From Serratia oryzae (GTDB taxonomy: Bacteria > Pseudomonadota > Gammaproteobacteria > Enterobacterales > Enterobacteriaceae), in assembly GCF_001976145.1 (NCBI RefSeq), contig NZ_MOXD01000011.1, positions 24,316-88,315 of the forward strand: 64,000 nt of DNA, in the 5' to 3' direction. The notes below the pieces were generated by a model that had not been told where the DNA came from, did no database searches, and saw only the letters and a list, made by a program, of their open reading frames with translations. This document shows, piece by piece, positions 10,749-20,926 of this stretch (within the stretch, counting starts at the first letter, position 1; the number at the start of each line of letters is the position of its first letter). A program made the translations under genes and the position numbers.

Positions 10749-11999
10749 ATGTCGCTGGCAAAAGCATCGATTTGGACGGCCGGCTCCACGCTGATAAAAA
10801 TTGGCGTGGGGCTGTTGGTAGTCAAAATGCTGGCGGTGGCTTTTGGCCCCAGCGGTGTCGGGCAAGCGGGTAATTTCCGCCAATTGATTACCGTTCTTGG
10901 CGTGCTGTCCGGCGCCGGGATTTTTAACGGTATTACCAAGTATGTGGCGGAATATCATCAGGATCCTCAGCGGTTGCGCATGGCGGTGGGCACTGCTTCC
11001 AGCATCGTGCTGGGGTTTTCCACCCTATTAGCGTTGGTATTTCTGTTCGCCGCCGAGCCGATAAGCATGGGGCTGTTCGGCCATACCGATTATATCAATG
11101 TCGTGCGGGCAGTGGCGTTTATCCAAATGGGGATTGCTTACGCCAACCTGTTCCTGGCCATTCTGAAAGGCTACCGTGATGCCATGGGGAATGCACTGGC
11201 GGTGATCGGCGGTAGCCTGATCGGCGTGGTGGCCTATACCCTATGTTTCAAGCTGGGTGGCTATGAGGGGGCGTTGGCCGGTCTGGCCCTGGTTCCTGCG
11301 TTGGTGGTGCTGCCAGCCGGCTTCTTGCTGTGGCGGCGCAAGATGCTGCCATTGCGCTATCTGGCGCTGGCGTGGGATAAGGCGCTGGCCAGCCATTTAG
11401 GCAAGTTCACCCTTATGGCACTGATCACCTCAGTGACTCTGCCAGTCGCCTATGTGATGATGCGTAACCTGCTGGCAGCGCATTACAGCTGGGATGAGGT
11501 GGGTATCTGGCAGGGGGTAAGCAGTATTTCCGATGCTTATCTGCAGTTTATTACTGCGTCGTTCACCGTTTACTTGCTGCCAACGCTGTCGCGCCTGAAG
11601 GAAAAAAGCGCCATCTCGCAAGAGATTGTGCGGTCGCTGAAGTTTGTATTACCCGCGGTGGCTGCCGCCAGTTTGACCGTGTGGTTGCTGCGTGATTTCG
11701 CTATTTGGCTGCTGTTCTCCGAAAAATTTGTCGCGATGCGCGATCTGTTTGCCTGGCAACTGGTTGGCGATGTGCTGAAAGTCGGCTCTTACGTTTTCGG
11801 TTACCTGGTGATTGCCAAAGCATCCCTGCGTTTTTATATTCTGACGGAAGTCAGCCAGTTTGCCTTGCTGACGCTGTTCTCGCACTGGCTGATCCCGCAG
11901 CATGGCGCGCTGGGGGCGGCACAGGCCTATATGGCAACCTACATCGTGTATTTCGCGCTCTGTAGCTGCGTATTTATCCTCTATCGTAGACGAGTATGA
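10749..11999 (+). CDS. wzxE: ECA lipid III flippase
   Basis: MOP-superfamily flippase that moves undecaprenyl-PP-linked ECA trisaccharide across the inner membrane. It is 416 residues with about twelve hydrophobic helices from residue 10 onwards. The position between wecE and wecF and the polysaccharide-flippase pattern near the N-terminus ([15 protein letters not shown]) support WzxE rather than an O-antigen Wzx. It starts one base after the wecE stop and overlaps wecF by four bases. Confidence 0.95.
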   Translation: MSLAKASIWTAGSTLIKIGVGLLVVKMLAVAFGPSGVGQAGNFRQLITVLGVLSGAGIFNGITKYVAEYHQDPQRLRMAVGTASSIVLGFSTLLALVFLFAAEPISMGLFGHTDYINVVRAVAFIQMGIAYANLFLAILKGYRDAMGNALAVIGGSLIGVVAYTLCFKLGGYEGALAGLALVPALVVLPAGFLLWRRKMLPLRYLALAWDKALASHLGKFTLMALITSVTLPVAYVMMRNLLAAHYSWDEVGIWQGVSSISDAYLQFITASFTVYLLPTLSRLKEKSAISQEIVRSLKFVLPAVAAASLTVWLLRDFAIWLLFSEKFVAMRDLFAWQLVGDVLKVGSYVFGYLVIAKASLRFYILTEVSQFALLTLFSHWLIPQHGALGAAQAYMATYIVYFALCSCVFILYRRRV

Positions 12000-13081
12000 C
12001 CACACTGATTCACGTACTGGGATCTGATATCCCGCATCATAATCATACGGTGCTGCGCTTCTTTAATGACGTGCTGGCAGAGCGTTTGCCTGCTGAACAG
12101 GTGTGCCATTTTATGGTGGCCGCCAAGGATACTGCGGCGTTGGGCCAGTTTTCTGCACTGAAAGTGGAAACCTTTCCGGGCAAGAAAAGCCTGGCGGAGG
12201 CGGTGATTGCTCGCGCTCAGGCCGATCGCCATACCCGCTTTTTCCTGCATGGTCAGTTTAACGCGGCGCTGTGGCTGGCGTTGCTGAGCGGTAAAATCAA
12301 AGCCCATCAGGTGAGTTGGCATATCTGGGGGGCCGATCTGTATGAGAATGCTACCAGTTGGAAGTTCCGGTTGTTCTATATCCTGCGCCGCATCGCGCAG
12401 GGGCGGGTAAGCCACGTATTTGCGACGCGTGGCGATCTGATTCACTACCAGCAGCGCCATCCGCGTGTTCCGGCCTCATTGCTATACTTCCCGACGCGCA
12501 TGGACCCTCAACTGACCGGCATCGAGGTGCAGAAAAACAGCACCGGGCTGCTGACCATTCTGGTGGGGAATTCAGGGGATCGTACTAACCGCCATATAGA
12601 GGCGCTGAAGGCGATTCATCAGCGGTTTGGCCGCGATGTGCGGGTGATTGTACCTATGGGTTATCCTGCCAACAATGAGCCTTACATTGAGCAGGTGCGT
12701 GCTGCCGGGCTGGCGCTGTTTGGCGAAAACCATCTGCAGCTGTTGACGCAGCAGGTGGCGTTTGATGATTACCTGAATATCTTGCGCGAATGCGATCTCG
12801 GTTACTTTATCTTTGATCGACAGCAGGGTATCGGCACTCTGTGCCTGTTGATACAGTTTGGCGTGCCGTTTGTGCTCAGCCGCAAAAACCCCTTCTGGCA
12901 GGACTTGGCGGAGCAGCACCTGCCGGTCCTGTTTTATGGCGATTCGCTGGATGAAGCCATTGTCCGCGAGTCACAGCGTCAGTTGGCTTTGGTGAACAAA
13001 CATGCGATAGCCTTCTTTAATCCGAACTACGTGGATGGCTGGCAGCAGGCCTTGGCGCAAGTGGCGGGAGAGAATCCATGA
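11996..13081 (+). CDS. wecF: TDP-Fuc4NAc:lipid II Fuc4NAc transferase
   Basis: Glycosyltransferase (GT56 type) that adds the third ECA sugar, Fuc4NAc, on the cytoplasmic face, giving lipid III. 361 residues. Recognisable family segments are [20 protein letters not shown] at the N-terminus, [11 protein letters not shown], and the donor-binding [15 protein letters not shown]. It has no signal peptide and no convincing membrane helix, consistent with a peripheral enzyme. Overlaps of four bases with both wzxE and wzyE suggest translational coupling. Confidence 0.96.
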   Translation: MTTLIHVLGSDIPHHNHTVLRFFNDVLAERLPAEQVCHFMVAAKDTAALGQFSALKVETFPGKKSLAEAVIARAQADRHTRFFLHGQFNAALWLALLSGKIKAHQVSWHIWGADLYENATSWKFRLFYILRRIAQGRVSHVFATRGDLIHYQQRHPRVPASLLYFPTRMDPQLTGIEVQKNSTGLLTILVGNSGDRTNRHIEALKAIHQRFGRDVRVIVPMGYPANNEPYIEQVRAAGLALFGENHLQLLTQQVAFDDYLNILRECDLGYFIFDRQQGIGTLCLLIQFGVPFVLSRKNPFWQDLAEQHLPVLFYGDSLDEAIVRESQRQLALVNKHAIAFFNPNYVDGWQQALAQVAGENP

Positions 13082-14439
13082 CGTTGGCTCAGTTTGGCGG
13101 GTTGTTCGTCGTTTACCTGATTGGGGCACTGTTTGTGTTGACGCTGACCTATCAGGAATTCCGGCGTGTCCGTTTCAATTTTAACGTGTTCTTTTCTCTG
13201 CTCTATTTACTGACGTTTTATTTCGGTTTTCCGTTGACTTGTCTGCTGGTCTTCCAGTTTGACGTTCAGGTGGTGCCGGTTGAATTCCTGCTGTATGCCA
13301 TTCTTTCTGCGACCTGTTTCTACGCCATTTACTATGTCAGCTACAAAACGCGGTTGCGTAAGCGCAGCAACCAGCAGCATAAGCCGATATTTACCATGAA
13401 TCGGGTGGAAACCCATCTTACCTGGATGCTACTGGCGCTGGTGGCGATTGGCACCGTCGGCATTTTCTTTATGCAGAACGGTTTCTTGTTGTTCAAGCTG
13501 AACTCCTATAGCCAGATCTTCTCCAGCGATGTATCCGGGGTGGCGCTCAAGCGCTTTTTCTACTTCTTCATCCCGGCGATGTTGGTGGTTTATTTTCTCA
13601 AGCAGGACGTGCGCGCCTGGTTCTTCTTCCTGGCGGCGACGGTGGCCTTTGGCATTCTGACCTATGTGATCGTCGGTGGCACCCGTGCCAATATCATCAT
13701 CGCTTTCTCGCTGTTCCTGTTTATCGGCATCGTGCGCGGCTGGATTTCGTTGTGGATGCTGGTGGCCGCTGGGGTGTTCGGTATTGTCGGCATGTTCTGG
13801 CTGGCGTTGAAACGCTATAGCTTGGACGTGAGCGGCCCCGAAGCGTTTTATACTTTCTTGTATCTGACGCGCGATACCTTCTCTCCGTGGGAAAACCTGG
13901 GGTTACTGCTGCAAAATTACGACAAGATCGATTTCCAGGGGCTGGCACCGATCGTGCGTGATTTCTATGTGTTTATCCCTACTTGGTTGTGGCCAGGGCG
14001 GCCCGATCTGGTGCTGAATAGCGCCAACTATTTTACCTGGGAAGTGTTGGATAACCATTCCGGGCTGGCCATTTCCCCTACCTTGATCGGCTCGCTGGTG
14101 GTGATGGGGGGCGTGCTGTTTATCCCTCTAGGTGCCATTGTGGTGGGGTTGATCATCAAATGGTTTGACTGGCTGTATGAAATGGGCAAAAACGAGCAGA
14201 ATCGTTTTAAAGCGGCTATTTTGCAGGGTTTTTGCTTCGGCGCGGTGTTCAATATCATCGTGTTGGCGCGTGAAGGAGTCGATTCTTTCGTTTCACGCGT
14301 CGTGTTCTTCTGCATCATATTTGGTGTCTGCCTGATACTGGCAAAATTGCTGTACTGGTTGTTTGATATCGCTGGCCTGATCAAGGCACGGATAATACGT
14401 AAGCGCGCAACGCTGCCCTCTGCGGGCCGCGTTCAGTAA
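13078..14439 (+). CDS. wzyE: ECA polymerase
   Basis: Integral inner-membrane polymerase that joins ECA trisaccharide units on the periplasmic side. 453 residues with about eleven membrane segments and a large periplasmic loop (around residues 250-330, with [14 protein letters not shown] and [12 protein letters not shown]). The family is specific to ECA, so assignment is firm. It acts with WzzE, encoded upstream. It starts inside the wecF stop (ATGA) and is separated from wecG by 13 bases. Confidence 0.96.
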   Translation: MTLAQFGGLFVVYLIGALFVLTLTYQEFRRVRFNFNVFFSLLYLLTFYFGFPLTCLLVFQFDVQVVPVEFLLYAILSATCFYAIYYVSYKTRLRKRSNQQHKPIFTMNRVETHLTWMLLALVAIGTVGIFFMQNGFLLFKLNSYSQIFSSDVSGVALKRFFYFFIPAMLVVYFLKQDVRAWFFFLAATVAFGILTYVIVGGTRANIIIAFSLFLFIGIVRGWISLWMLVAAGVFGIVGMFWLALKRYSLDVSGPEAFYTFLYLTRDTFSPWENLGLLLQNYDKIDFQGLAPIVRDFYVFIPTWLWPGRPDLVLNSANYFTWEVLDNHSGLAISPTLIGSLVVMGGVLFIPLGAIVVGLIIKWFDWLYEMGKNEQNRFKAAILQGFCFGAVFNIIVLAREGVDSFVSRVVFFCIIFGVCLILAKLLYWLFDIAGLIKARIIRKRATLPSAGRVQ

Positions 14440-14452
14440 AGGTAATAAAACA

Positions 14453-15193
14453 ATGGAAGCAAAGATTTCGGTTCCCAAGTATGAGTTACGCGGCTTTAGC
14501 CTATGGGGTTTCCGTGATATGGCGCAGTGCATGGATTTTCTGTTCGACGCTGGTCGGGTAAAACAAGGCACGCTGGTCGCGATGAATGCGGAGAAAATCC
14601 TTAAGGCGGAAACTGATCCTGCGCTGCATGCGTTGCTGGATGCGGCAGAGTATAAATATGCCGACGGCATCAGTATGGTGCGTTCGATCCGCCGTAAATA
14701 CCCAGGGGCAGAGGTTTCGCGCGTGGCCGGGGCCGATCTGTGGGAAGCCTTGATGCAACGAGCCGGGCAGGAAGGTACGCCGGTGTTCCTGATCGGCGGC
14801 AAGCCTGAGGTGTTGGCAGAAACCGAGCAGAAGCTACGCAGCCAGTGGAATGTTAACCTGGTTGGCTCCCAAGATGGTTACTTCACGCCAGAGCAGCGTG
14901 AAGCGCTCTTCGAGCGTATTCATGCCAGTGGCGCGGCGATTGTGACGGTAGCTATGGGCTCGCCGAAGCAGGAGATCCTGATGCGGGATTGCCGCAAAGT
15001 GCATCCACAAGCGCTGTATATGGGCGTAGGCGGCACCTACGACGTATTTACTGGCCATGTAAAGCGTGCACCTAAGGTCTGGCAAAATCTTGGCCTGGAG
15101 TGGCTTTATCGCTTGCTAAGCCAGCCGAGCCGTATTGGCCGTCAGCTGAAGTTGCTCAAATTCGTCGTTTATTACTATACCGGCAAGATGTAA
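14453..15193 (+). CDS. wecG: UDP-ManNAcA:lipid I transferase
   Basis: Adds ManNAcA to GlcNAc-PP-undecaprenol, forming ECA lipid II. 246 residues of the WecG/TagA/CpsF family: [23 protein letters not shown] (the conserved ADG with catalytic Asp in this family), [11 protein letters not shown], and [18 protein letters not shown]. Last gene of the ECA cluster. In E. coli yifK follows; here the tRNA operon follows directly after about 200 bases. Confidence 0.97.
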   Translation: MEAKISVPKYELRGFSLWGFRDMAQCMDFLFDAGRVKQGTLVAMNAEKILKAETDPALHALLDAAEYKYADGISMVRSIRRKYPGAEVSRVAGADLWEALMQRAGQEGTPVFLIGGKPEVLAETEQKLRSQWNVNLVGSQDGYFTPEQREALFERIHASGAAIVTVAMGSPKQEILMRDCRKVHPQALYMGVGGTYDVFTGHVKRAPKVWQNLGLEWLYRLLSQPSRIGRQLKLLKFVVYYYTGKM

Positions 15194-15347
15194 TCTGCAG
15201 TGTGTTTACCCACAGGCTAAATACGGCATCAACCTGAAAAACGGCTGAAAAGTCGGCGATAACCGTTGGAAAAGGGCAACAGAGAATCCTTTCCGGTGTA
15301 GGAGTGAGCAAAGCGTAAGCAAACACAACATTTCTGCGAAAAAGCAC

Positions 15348-15376
15348 TAGACAGGATGGGTTTAAAACCGTAGTAT
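15348..15376 (+). promoter_or_regulatory. Promoter of the argX tRNA operon
   Basis: Candidate sigma70 promoter: tagaca (15348-15353), a 17-base spacer and tagtat (15371-15376), followed by a C/G-rich discriminator (ccccaccc), which is typical of growth-rate and ppGpp-controlled stable RNA promoters. It lies about 21 bases before the first tRNA. Confidence 0.6.
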
Positions 15377-15397
15377 CCCCACCCGCAACGGCGCTAC

Positions 15398-15474
<77 letters not shown>

Positions 15475-15532
15475 TTAATTTTGTGCGCAGGAGCTGCGGT
15501 GGTATGATTACCGCGTGAATAAAGTAGTAATG

Positions 15533-15608
15533 GTGGCTATAGCTCAGTTGGTAGAGCCCTGGATTGTGATTCCAGTTGTCGTGGGTTCGAGTCCCATTAG
15601 CCACCCCA
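15533..15608 (+). tRNA. hisR: tRNA-His (GTG)
   Basis: 76-base tRNA with encoded CCA; the acceptor gtggcta pairs with tagccac. The anticodon loop is attgtgatt (GTG). The extra G at position -1 that histidyl-tRNA synthetase needs is encoded at 15532. The unpaired C73 precedes the CCA. Confidence 0.98.
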
Positions 15609-15655
15609 CTTTACCTCAGCGTAAAGTAAAGAACTAAAAGCTGTTTTGTGACTGT

Positions 15656-15742
15656 GCGAAGGTGGCGGAATTGGTAGACGCGCTAGCTTCAGGTGTTAGT
15701 GTTCTTACGGACGTGAGGGTTCAAGTCCCTCTCTTCGCACCA
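15656..15742 (+). tRNA. leuT: tRNA-Leu (CAG)
   Basis: 87-base class II tRNA with a long variable arm (gtgttcttacggac region) and encoded CCA. The anticodon loop cttcagg gives CAG. The acceptor gcgaagg pairs with tcttcgc including one G-U. Confidence 0.98.
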
Positions 15743-15817
15743 CACAAAATGTCTGATAAATTTTAATATTTACATAGACATAAGCTTAAAAATTCAGTAA
15801 TATCAGCAACAAGAAAT

Positions 15818-15894
15818 CGGCGAGTAGCGCAGCTTGGTAGCGCAACTGGTTTGGGACCAGTGGGTCGGAGGTTCGAATCCTCTCTCGCCGACCA
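15818..15894 (+). tRNA. proM: tRNA-Pro (TGG)
   Basis: 77-base tRNA; the acceptor cggcgag pairs with ctcgccg. The anticodon loop tttggga gives TGG, and CCA is encoded. Last of the four-tRNA operon, followed by a strong terminator. Confidence 0.98.
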
Positions 15895-15901
15895 ATTTCA
15901 G

Positions 15902-15932
15902 AAAAGCCCGTTCAGTAATGAACGGGCTTTTT
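15902..15932 (+). terminator. Terminator of the tRNA operon
   Basis: Near-perfect stem aaaagcccgttca/tgaacgggcttttt with a gtaa loop, ending in five T. It lies eight bases after the proM CCA. Confidence 0.93.
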
Positions 15933-16042
15933 GCTTTCTGTTTTAAACTTTCCCGCACTTGCGCCCTCTCACTTTCTGCCCTCCCTCGATTTCAGCACTG
16001 CTTTTTGGGATGTTGTTTTTCAACGACAGCGGTGCTTGTCAC

Positions 16043-16060
16043 TGTCGTCAGCTTGAGACA
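16043..16060 (+). promoter_or_regulatory. GlrR (QseF) binding site 1 upstream of glmZ
   Basis: Exact match to TGTC-N10-GACA, the box described for the response regulator GlrR at the glmY and glmZ promoters of enterobacteria. It is about 220 bases upstream of the predicted GlmZ 5' end, a normal distance for a sigma54 activator. Confidence 0.75.
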
Positions 16061-16105
16061 TTTAACTGTTTGATTTTTTTTGATAAAAATCTTTTCTGCT
16101 TATGG

Positions 16106-16123
16106 CGTCGTGTTAAAGCGACA
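16106..16123 (+). promoter_or_regulatory. GlrR binding site 2 upstream of glmZ
   Basis: CGTC-N10-GACA, one mismatch from the TGTC-N10-GACA box. It lies 63 bases downstream of site 1, about six helical turns. Confidence 0.6.
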
Positions 16124-16149
16124 GGTTGAAACCAGGGCTAAAAAACACC

Positions 16150-16167
16150 TGTCGGAGCAGTGAAGAA
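16150..16167 (+). promoter_or_regulatory. GlrR binding site 3 (half site) upstream of glmZ
   Basis: TGTC-N10-AGAA: one perfect half and one poor half, 44 bases downstream of site 2. Together with the other two it matches the three-site arrangement reported for GlrR-controlled sRNA promoters. Confidence 0.4.
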
Positions 16168-16252
16168 TGAGCTGAAGAGGGGTTAAATTTAAATCCTTTA
16201 AATTCAATATGATAATTATTTTTCTGATCTTTATGGTATGAATGGCGTAAAT

Positions 16253-16268
16253 TGGCACGCGAAGTGCA
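16253..16268 (+). promoter_or_regulatory. Sigma54 promoter of glmZ
   Basis: TGGCACG-CGAA-GTGCA fits the -24/-12 sigma54 consensus, with GG at 16254-16255 and GC at 16266-16267, the proper 10-base separation. Transcription would begin near 16280. A sigma70-like tatcta lies at about 16270-16275, so overlapping promoters are possible. Confidence 0.75.
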
Positions 16269-16279
16269 TTATCTAATCC

Positions 16280-16490
16280 GTAGATGCTCATTCCATCTCT
16301 TATGTTCGCCTCCGGCTTCATAAACCCAGGAATGATGCAGAGCCAATTTTAGGGTGCCTATTGTCCACGAGAACGATGAAAGCAATAGCTTCATCACACT
16401 CCGGGCATAACGTTGAGTGAGGCACCACCCCTGTTGTTCTAGACCTGATTGCTTCTTGTACACTTGCCTATACGGCAAGTGTTTTTTTTT
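16280..16490 (+). ncRNA. glmZ: Small RNA GlmZ
   Basis: Trans-acting sRNA that, with Hfq, activates translation of glmS (glucosamine-6-phosphate synthase); it is cleaved by RNase E with the adaptor RapZ, and GlmY protects it. Seen here: the conserved 5' end gtagatgctcattccatctc, the conserved glmS-pairing region around 16409-16426 (aacgttgagtgaggcacc), and a terminator hairpin acacttgcc/ggcaagtgt (16460-16482) followed by eight T. Length about 211, compared with about 207 in E. coli. It has the same locus as in E. coli, just downstream (convergent) of hemY. Identification rests on my memory of the E. coli sequence. Confidence 0.93.
16460..16490 (+). terminator. GlmZ terminator
   Basis: Nine-base-pair stem (16460-16468 with 16474-16482), a five-base loop tatac and eight T residues. 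This is the Hfq-friendly 3' end of the sRNA. Confidence 0.92.
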
Positions 16491-16540
16491 GCCTATACCC
16501 TCTGAATTAATGGATACATAGCAAGGGGTAACGTTCAGTC

Positions 16541-16572
16541 GAAAAAAAACGCGACCCATGCCGTGGCCGCGT
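16541..16572 (-). terminator. Terminator of hemCDXY
   Basis: On the minus strand: acgcggcc, loop acggcatg, ggtcgcgt, then about eight T (the A-run 16542-16549). It lies 29 bases after the hemY stop and faces the GlmZ terminator. Confidence 0.88.
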
Positions 16573-16600
16573 TTTCATATGGTAGAAGAGAAAGCTTAGC

Positions 16601-17794
16601 TTATTCGCCGTTTTGCTTCAGCGTGAGCATCAGCCCTTCGTGGCGCATCTGTGCTGCTTCATCAGAGCGGTGTAGCTTCTCCAACGCATCGGCCAGCCAG
16701 GCGTAGTCATAGGCATCAGGGCGTTGCTTCAGCGCTTCATGGAAGGCATCACTGGCCTGTTGCCATTCACCATGCTTCATCAGCAACTGCCCTAGCGTAC
16801 TGTTCAGCAATGGAGTTGCCCCGTGCTGTTTGATCTGCTGGCGCAATGCTTTTTCCAACTGTTCCGGGTTACCCGATTTGAGGCGCGGGATCAGTAAGAT
16901 CAGGCGTTCATCGTATTGGCGTTTCAGGCTATTGAGCACGATATCCTGCGCCAGTTCATGGTCATCACATTCAATCAGATGTTCTACCATGGCTACCTGC
17001 AACGGCACTTCATGGCGGGTTTTGCGGCTCTGATCTTTCCACCAGAGTTTCAGGCCATCACTCCCTTCGTCTGCCATCGCCTGATTCATCAGGCCGATAT
17101 AGGCTTGCTGCTGCAGTGCCTGAAGTTCTTCCTCAGTATGCAGGTTGATTTTGCTCATCGACGGCAGAATTTCCAGCAGCGATGTGTAAGCACCGGTCTG
17201 TAGATAAGCCTGCTCAGCCAACCGTAGCACTTCCGGGTGACGAGGAGCCTGGTTTAGCAGCCGATCGACGCCGTGACGTGCTGCATGGGCCTCACCCTGT
17301 GCCAACCGGATACGCACGCGGGTAATGTCAACCGGCAACTGATCGGTATCAGCCACTTCGGCCGCACGCTCCAGATACTGGTTGGTTCTGAAGTCGTCAC
17401 CGCGCTGCTGCGCCGCTTCTGCCGCCAGCAGATAGTTCACCACCGGCTGCTCCGCATGATCGGCATTACGTGTCAGCAGCTTTTCAACCTGCTTGTAATC
17501 ACCTTCAGCCAGTTTGATCAGCGCGGCTTTAGTCTGCTTGCGTGCCCGGTTGCGTTTGCGGCCAAGAAGCCAGCCACGGGTACGGGCACCGGTACGGAAG
17601 ACACGGCGCAGGATCCATTCGATCACAAACAGCACCAGGAACAGCAGGATCATCATGATCACCAGGCCGGTGACGCTGGTTTCAACGTTGTAGCTATCGG
17701 TCTGAATCAGCACATAGCCCTGATGGCCAGCCAGCATGGGGCCCACCACAACGCTGGCGATCAGCACCAGGAACAGGAATAACACGCGTAACAT
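16601..17794 (-). CDS. hemY: HemY, inner-membrane TPR protein of the heme operon
   Basis: Enterobacterial HemY is an inner-membrane protein at the end of hemCDXY; it is linked to late heme synthesis but is not the oxygen-dependent protoporphyrinogen oxidase of Bacillus that shares the name. 397 residues: two membrane segments (about 3-23 and 41-61), a basic stretch (GRKRNRARKQTK), then a long soluble helical TPR domain (for example NYLLAAEAAQQRGD, DAFHEALKQRPDAYD). It starts three bases after hemX. Confidence 0.95.
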   Translation of the reverse strand: MLRVLFLFLVLIASVVVGPMLAGHQGYVLIQTDSYNVETSVTGLVIMMILLFLVLFVIEWILRRVFRTGARTRGWLLGRKRNRARKQTKAALIKLAEGDYKQVEKLLTRNADHAEQPVVNYLLAAEAAQQRGDDFRTNQYLERAAEVADTDQLPVDITRVRIRLAQGEAHAARHGVDRLLNQAPRHPEVLRLAEQAYLQTGAYTSLLEILPSMSKINLHTEEELQALQQQAYIGLMNQAMADEGSDGLKLWWKDQSRKTRHEVPLQVAMVEHLIECDDHELAQDIVLNSLKRQYDERLILLIPRLKSGNPEQLEKALRQQIKQHGATPLLNSTLGQLLMKHGEWQQASDAFHEALKQRPDAYDYAWLADALEKLHRSDEAAQMRHEGLMLTLKQNGE

Positions 17795-17797
17795 GGT

Positions 17798-18922
17798 TTA
17801 TCCCTCCTGGTGGGTGGCAGGTGTCTGGGTTAACAGATTGCGTACCCGGCTCTGCATCAGTTTTTCCAACAGTGGCTGGCTCTTCAACTGTTGTGGCACA
17901 TCCATTGAAATCGGTTGTTGGATCAAATTGTCCAACTCATCCAGGAAGGCTTTGGTGGCAGGATCGGTAGTATCGAAGTAGGCGCGTACCCAGGTGGACA
18001 CGGTTTCCAGCGACTGTTTGTACACTTCGTTCTGATGACGAGGGATCGCCTGTGCCGCCACCAGCAAGCGCGAACGAATATTCTCACGCAGGTAGATATC
18101 CTGATTCGGTGCCAGCAGTGGTTCTGCATGGCTATCACGGCGGCGGATAGTGATGAAGTCAGCCATAAAATTGTGCCAGCTTTTGGTCAGATTCTGGCGC
18201 CATTCGCTCAGTGAGCTGGAAAGCTCGCTGCTGTCTTGATCCATCGGCGTTTCATCTTTGTTGTTATCTGCCAGGCGCAAGTTATCTACCTGATTGGAAA
18301 GCTGATTCACCTTCAGGATAATACCGTCAAAATCCACCTGGGCCACGGCAGAGAGCGAGCCGATGTCCTCAGTGATGGCGCGGCGAATATCGATTAAGCT
18401 GGGATCGTTCATCTCTGCCAGGCTGGCATCGGCGCTTTTGAGCAGGGTTGCCGCGGTAGTGACATCCTGATCGTTCCACAGCTTACGGCCAGCCATTTTC
18501 ACCAGGAAGTCGGCCTGAGCAAGCAGCCAGGTTTTGGCATCGCTGCCGGAAATGGTAGAAACTTTCTCCTGCAATTCATTCAACTGACGGGCCAGAGTGG
18601 TTTGCTCGTGATCCGTAGCATCCAGCGTTTTAGCCTGCTGTTGCAATAATGCTTCCAGCGCATTTTTCCCTTGTAACTGGCTTTGTCGCAGCTCGCTGAG
18701 CTGTTGCACCAGGGCCTGATTGGCGGCAATGAGTGCTTGTGCCTGCTTGTGCGTGTGGTAATAGCCACCCACTCCCAGTGCGATGACCAGTACGATGGCG
18801 ATCGCACCCAGTACCGGGCCGGTATTTTTACCTTTACGGTGGTCAGCATCTGGCTGTTGGAGGCTCTTGACCGCAGGGGTTGGCTCCTCAACCGGGGCGG
18901 ATGGAGTGTTTTGTTCCGTCAT
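17798..18922 (-). CDS. hemX: HemX, membrane protein of the heme operon
   Basis: 374 residues with a Pro/Glu-rich cytoplasmic N-terminus, one membrane helix around residues 34-54 ([19 protein letters not shown]), then a coiled-coil segment ([20 protein letters not shown] onward) and a mostly helical domain. The family is annotated as HemX; once called uroporphyrinogen-III methyltransferase, it lacks the SAM methyltransferase fold, so I do not use that name. Start at 18922 gives MTEQNT as in E. coli; the longer start at 18937 adds MGCAT with no support. Confidence 0.94.
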   Translation of the reverse strand: MTEQNTPSAPVEEPTPAVKSLQQPDADHRKGKNTGPVLGAIAIVLVIALGVGGYYHTHKQAQALIAANQALVQQLSELRQSQLQGKNALEALLQQQAKTLDATDHEQTTLARQLNELQEKVSTISGSDAKTWLLAQADFLVKMAGRKLWNDQDVTTAATLLKSADASLAEMNDPSLIDIRRAITEDIGSLSAVAQVDFDGIILKVNQLSNQVDNLRLADNNKDETPMDQDSSELSSSLSEWRQNLTKSWHNFMADFITIRRRDSHAEPLLAPNQDIYLRENIRSRLLVAAQAIPRHQNEVYKQSLETVSTWVRAYFDTTDPATKAFLDELDNLIQQPISMDVPQQLKSQPLLEKLMQSRVRNLLTQTPATHQEG

Positions 18923-18944
18923 AGTGGCACATCCCATAGTCAGG

Positions 18945-19685
18945 TTATTGTAGCGCGCGCATCAGCGCGTCATTATCGGCGTTATCAGCTACCCGAATCG
19001 TGCTCCAGCCCAATTCTTGGGCGAGGGTAGCCAAGCGTTCACTGACTACGATCAAACGGCAACATAACAGCCATGAAGAACGATAGTAATCAGGAACTAA
19101 ATTATAGAGCTGTTGTAACATTTCACCGCTGGTCACGACCAGCGTATCGACACCGGCCCGCTGCCAGTGGGCACTTTGTTCGGTGCCATCATAGTGAACC
19201 GGGCTGCGCTGGTAGCATTCATAATAGCGGACAGCGGCACCGCGCGTGCTCAGGGTTTCTCCCAACAACTCGCGCCCGCCGTTACCGCGCATGATCAACG
19301 CCTGTTTGCCCGCCAGTTTCTGCAATGCAGGCAGCAGCAGCAGCGTTTCGCTGATTTCACGCTCGCGCGGATACTCTACCGGCAGGCTGCTGATACGATG
19401 CATTGCCAGCGCGGTAGTACGACCGATCGCATAATAAGACAAGCGGGTTGGCCATTGAAGCCCGGCACGGTTGATCACGGAGTTGGCATAGCTGACCGCG
19501 TGCTGCGACAGTACGAACACCAGATCGCCCTCATTTAGCTGTGACAACGCTTGGGGCAGTTTAATCAGGTCTGCACCAGGAGCAAAATCAATCAGCGGCG
19601 CGTGGTAGGCAACCCGGCCGAGGGCGCGCAGGCGGCCCACCAGTTCTTCTCCTGCCGGAGAAGGGCGGGTTACCAGAATGGTCAT
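18945..19685 (-). CDS. hemD: Uroporphyrinogen-III synthase
   Basis: Closes hydroxymethylbilane to uroporphyrinogen III with inversion of ring D. 246 residues, usual length; the two-lobed HemD family tolerates high divergence, but [14 protein letters not shown], the middle AIGRTTA segment and [10 protein letters not shown] are characteristic. It starts within the end of hemC (4-base overlap) as in E. coli, so the two are translationally coupled, and it hands its product on to siroheme and heme branches. Confidence 0.95.
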   Translation of the reverse strand: MTILVTRPSPAGEELVGRLRALGRVAYHAPLIDFAPGADLIKLPQALSQLNEGDLVFVLSQHAVSYANSVINRAGLQWPTRLSYYAIGRTTALAMHRISSLPVEYPREREISETLLLLPALQKLAGKQALIMRGNGGRELLGETLSTRGAAVRYYECYQRSPVHYDGTEQSAHWQRAGVDTLVVTSGEMLQQLYNLVPDYYRSSWLLCCRLIVVSERLATLAQELGWSTIRVADNADNDALMRALQ

Positions 19686-20623
19686 GCCGGAGGATTTCCC
19701 TGATAAACGTCATGCAAGATCTCGCGAGCGCCTGCGGCCAGCAGTTCTTCTGCCAGTTCAACGCCCATCTGCTCCGCCATAGCGGCAGGGCCACGACGTT
19801 CTCCACGCACGATCTGGCTGCCGTCTGGTGCACCGACCAGCGCACGCAGCCACAGTTGCTCGCCTTCCAGTTCGGCGTAGCTGCCGATGGGCACCTGGCA
19901 ACCGCCTTCCAGCCGGGTATTCATTGCTCGCTCAGCGCTAACGCGGATTTCTGTCGCGCGGTGGTTGAGCGGGGCGAGCAGGGCGCGGGTCACTTCGTCA
20001 TCAAGGCGGCATTCAATACCTACCGCACCTTGGCCGACGGCGGGCAGCGATTCTTCTGCGCTTAGCGGGCAACGGATGCGCTGTTCCAGCCCCAGGCGCT
20101 TCAACCCGGCGACGGCCAGAATAATGGCGTCGTAATCGCCGTTATCCAGCTTGGCCAAGCGAGTGCCTACGTTGCCACGCAGATCGCGCACGATCAGATC
20201 CGGGCGGCGTTCACGCAACTGGCACTGGCGGCGCAGGCTGGAGGTGCCCACCACGCTACCGAGCGGCAGCTGGCTGAGGGAGGCGAAACGGTTGGAGACA
20301 AAGGCATCACGCGGATCGTCGCGTTCACAAATGGTGACCAACCCCAGGCCTTCAGGAAAAGCGACCGGCACATCTTTCATGGAATGCACGGCGATATCCG
20401 CCCGGCCTTCCAGCAAAGCCAGCTCAAGTTCTTTCACGAACAGGCCTTTACCACCGACTTTAGCCAGCGGTGTGTCCAGAATAACGTCGCCGCGGGTCAC
20501 CATTGGCACCAGTTCTACCTGCAGGCCTGGATGGTTTGCCATCAGGCATTGTTGCACATAATGCGCTTGCCACAGTGCCAGTGGGCTTTGCCGGGTGGCA
20601 ATTCGAATCGTTTTGTCTAACAT
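19682..20623 (-). CDS. hemC: Hydroxymethylbilane synthase (porphobilinogen deaminase)
   Basis: Polymerises four porphobilinogen units into hydroxymethylbilane. 313 residues, identical in length to E. coli. Conserved: [13 protein letters not shown] at the N-terminus, the catalytic-Asp region [21 protein letters not shown] substrate-binding arginines, and the dipyrromethane cofactor cysteine in [10 protein letters not shown] (near residue 242). First gene of hemCDXY, divergent from cyaA. Confidence 0.98.
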   Translation of the reverse strand: MLDKTIRIATRQSPLALWQAHYVQQCLMANHPGLQVELVPMVTRGDVILDTPLAKVGGKGLFVKELELALLEGRADIAVHSMKDVPVAFPEGLGLVTICERDDPRDAFVSNRFASLSQLPLGSVVGTSSLRRQCQLRERRPDLIVRDLRGNVGTRLAKLDNGDYDAIILAVAGLKRLGLEQRIRCPLSAEESLPAVGQGAVGIECRLDDEVTRALLAPLNHRATEIRVSAERAMNTRLEGGCQVPIGSYAELEGEQLWLRALVGAPDGSQIVRGERRGPAAMAEQMGVELAEELLAAGAREILHDVYQGNPPA

Positions 20624-20926
20624 GCGGGTTACCGTTTTTATAATTCGCCGTCCATCCTACCACTGAGTACGAAAACTGTCAGTGCAAGAAGCCACAGGAG
20701 GAGAAAGGACAACGGAATCAAAGGGGAGGTGAGGAAGCGGCGTGATCGGGAAAATCGTTTATAGAGACGTGAGAATAAGTGTGTCGCTTTACCTCCTTTA
20801 CGGTCAATCAGCAAGGTGTTAGATTGATCACGTTTCCAGCAATAAGTCGTCAAATATTCTTCTAAACTAAAGACGCTGACGGAATACGGATTTTTTTCAA
20901 GTACCGGGATAATCAGGCGAGACGTC
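20624..20926. promoter_or_regulatory. hemC-cyaA divergent promoter region
   Basis: 303 bases between the two start codons with no gene. It contains the CRP site described separately. In E. coli cyaA is read from two or more promoters, the strongest being repressed by CRP-cAMP, and hemC is read from this interval too. I see no strong -35/-10 pair that I would assign with confidence on the hemC side. Confidence 0.6.
20817..20832 (+). promoter_or_regulatory. CRP-binding site in the cyaA promoter
   Basis: TGTTA-GATTGA-TCACG matches TGTGA-N6-TCACA at eight of ten positions. It closely resembles the site I recall at E. coli cyaA P2, where CRP-cAMP represses adenylate cyclase synthesis. It lies 95-110 bases before the cyaA start codon. 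Confidence 0.75.

Noticed and set aside
15834-16073. A 79-residue ORF beginning inside proM
   Set aside because: It runs through the tRNA and its terminator and has no ribosome site.
16269-16559. A 96-residue minus-strand ORF
   Set aside because: It overlaps the GlmZ sRNA and both facing terminators; the residues have no protein family features.
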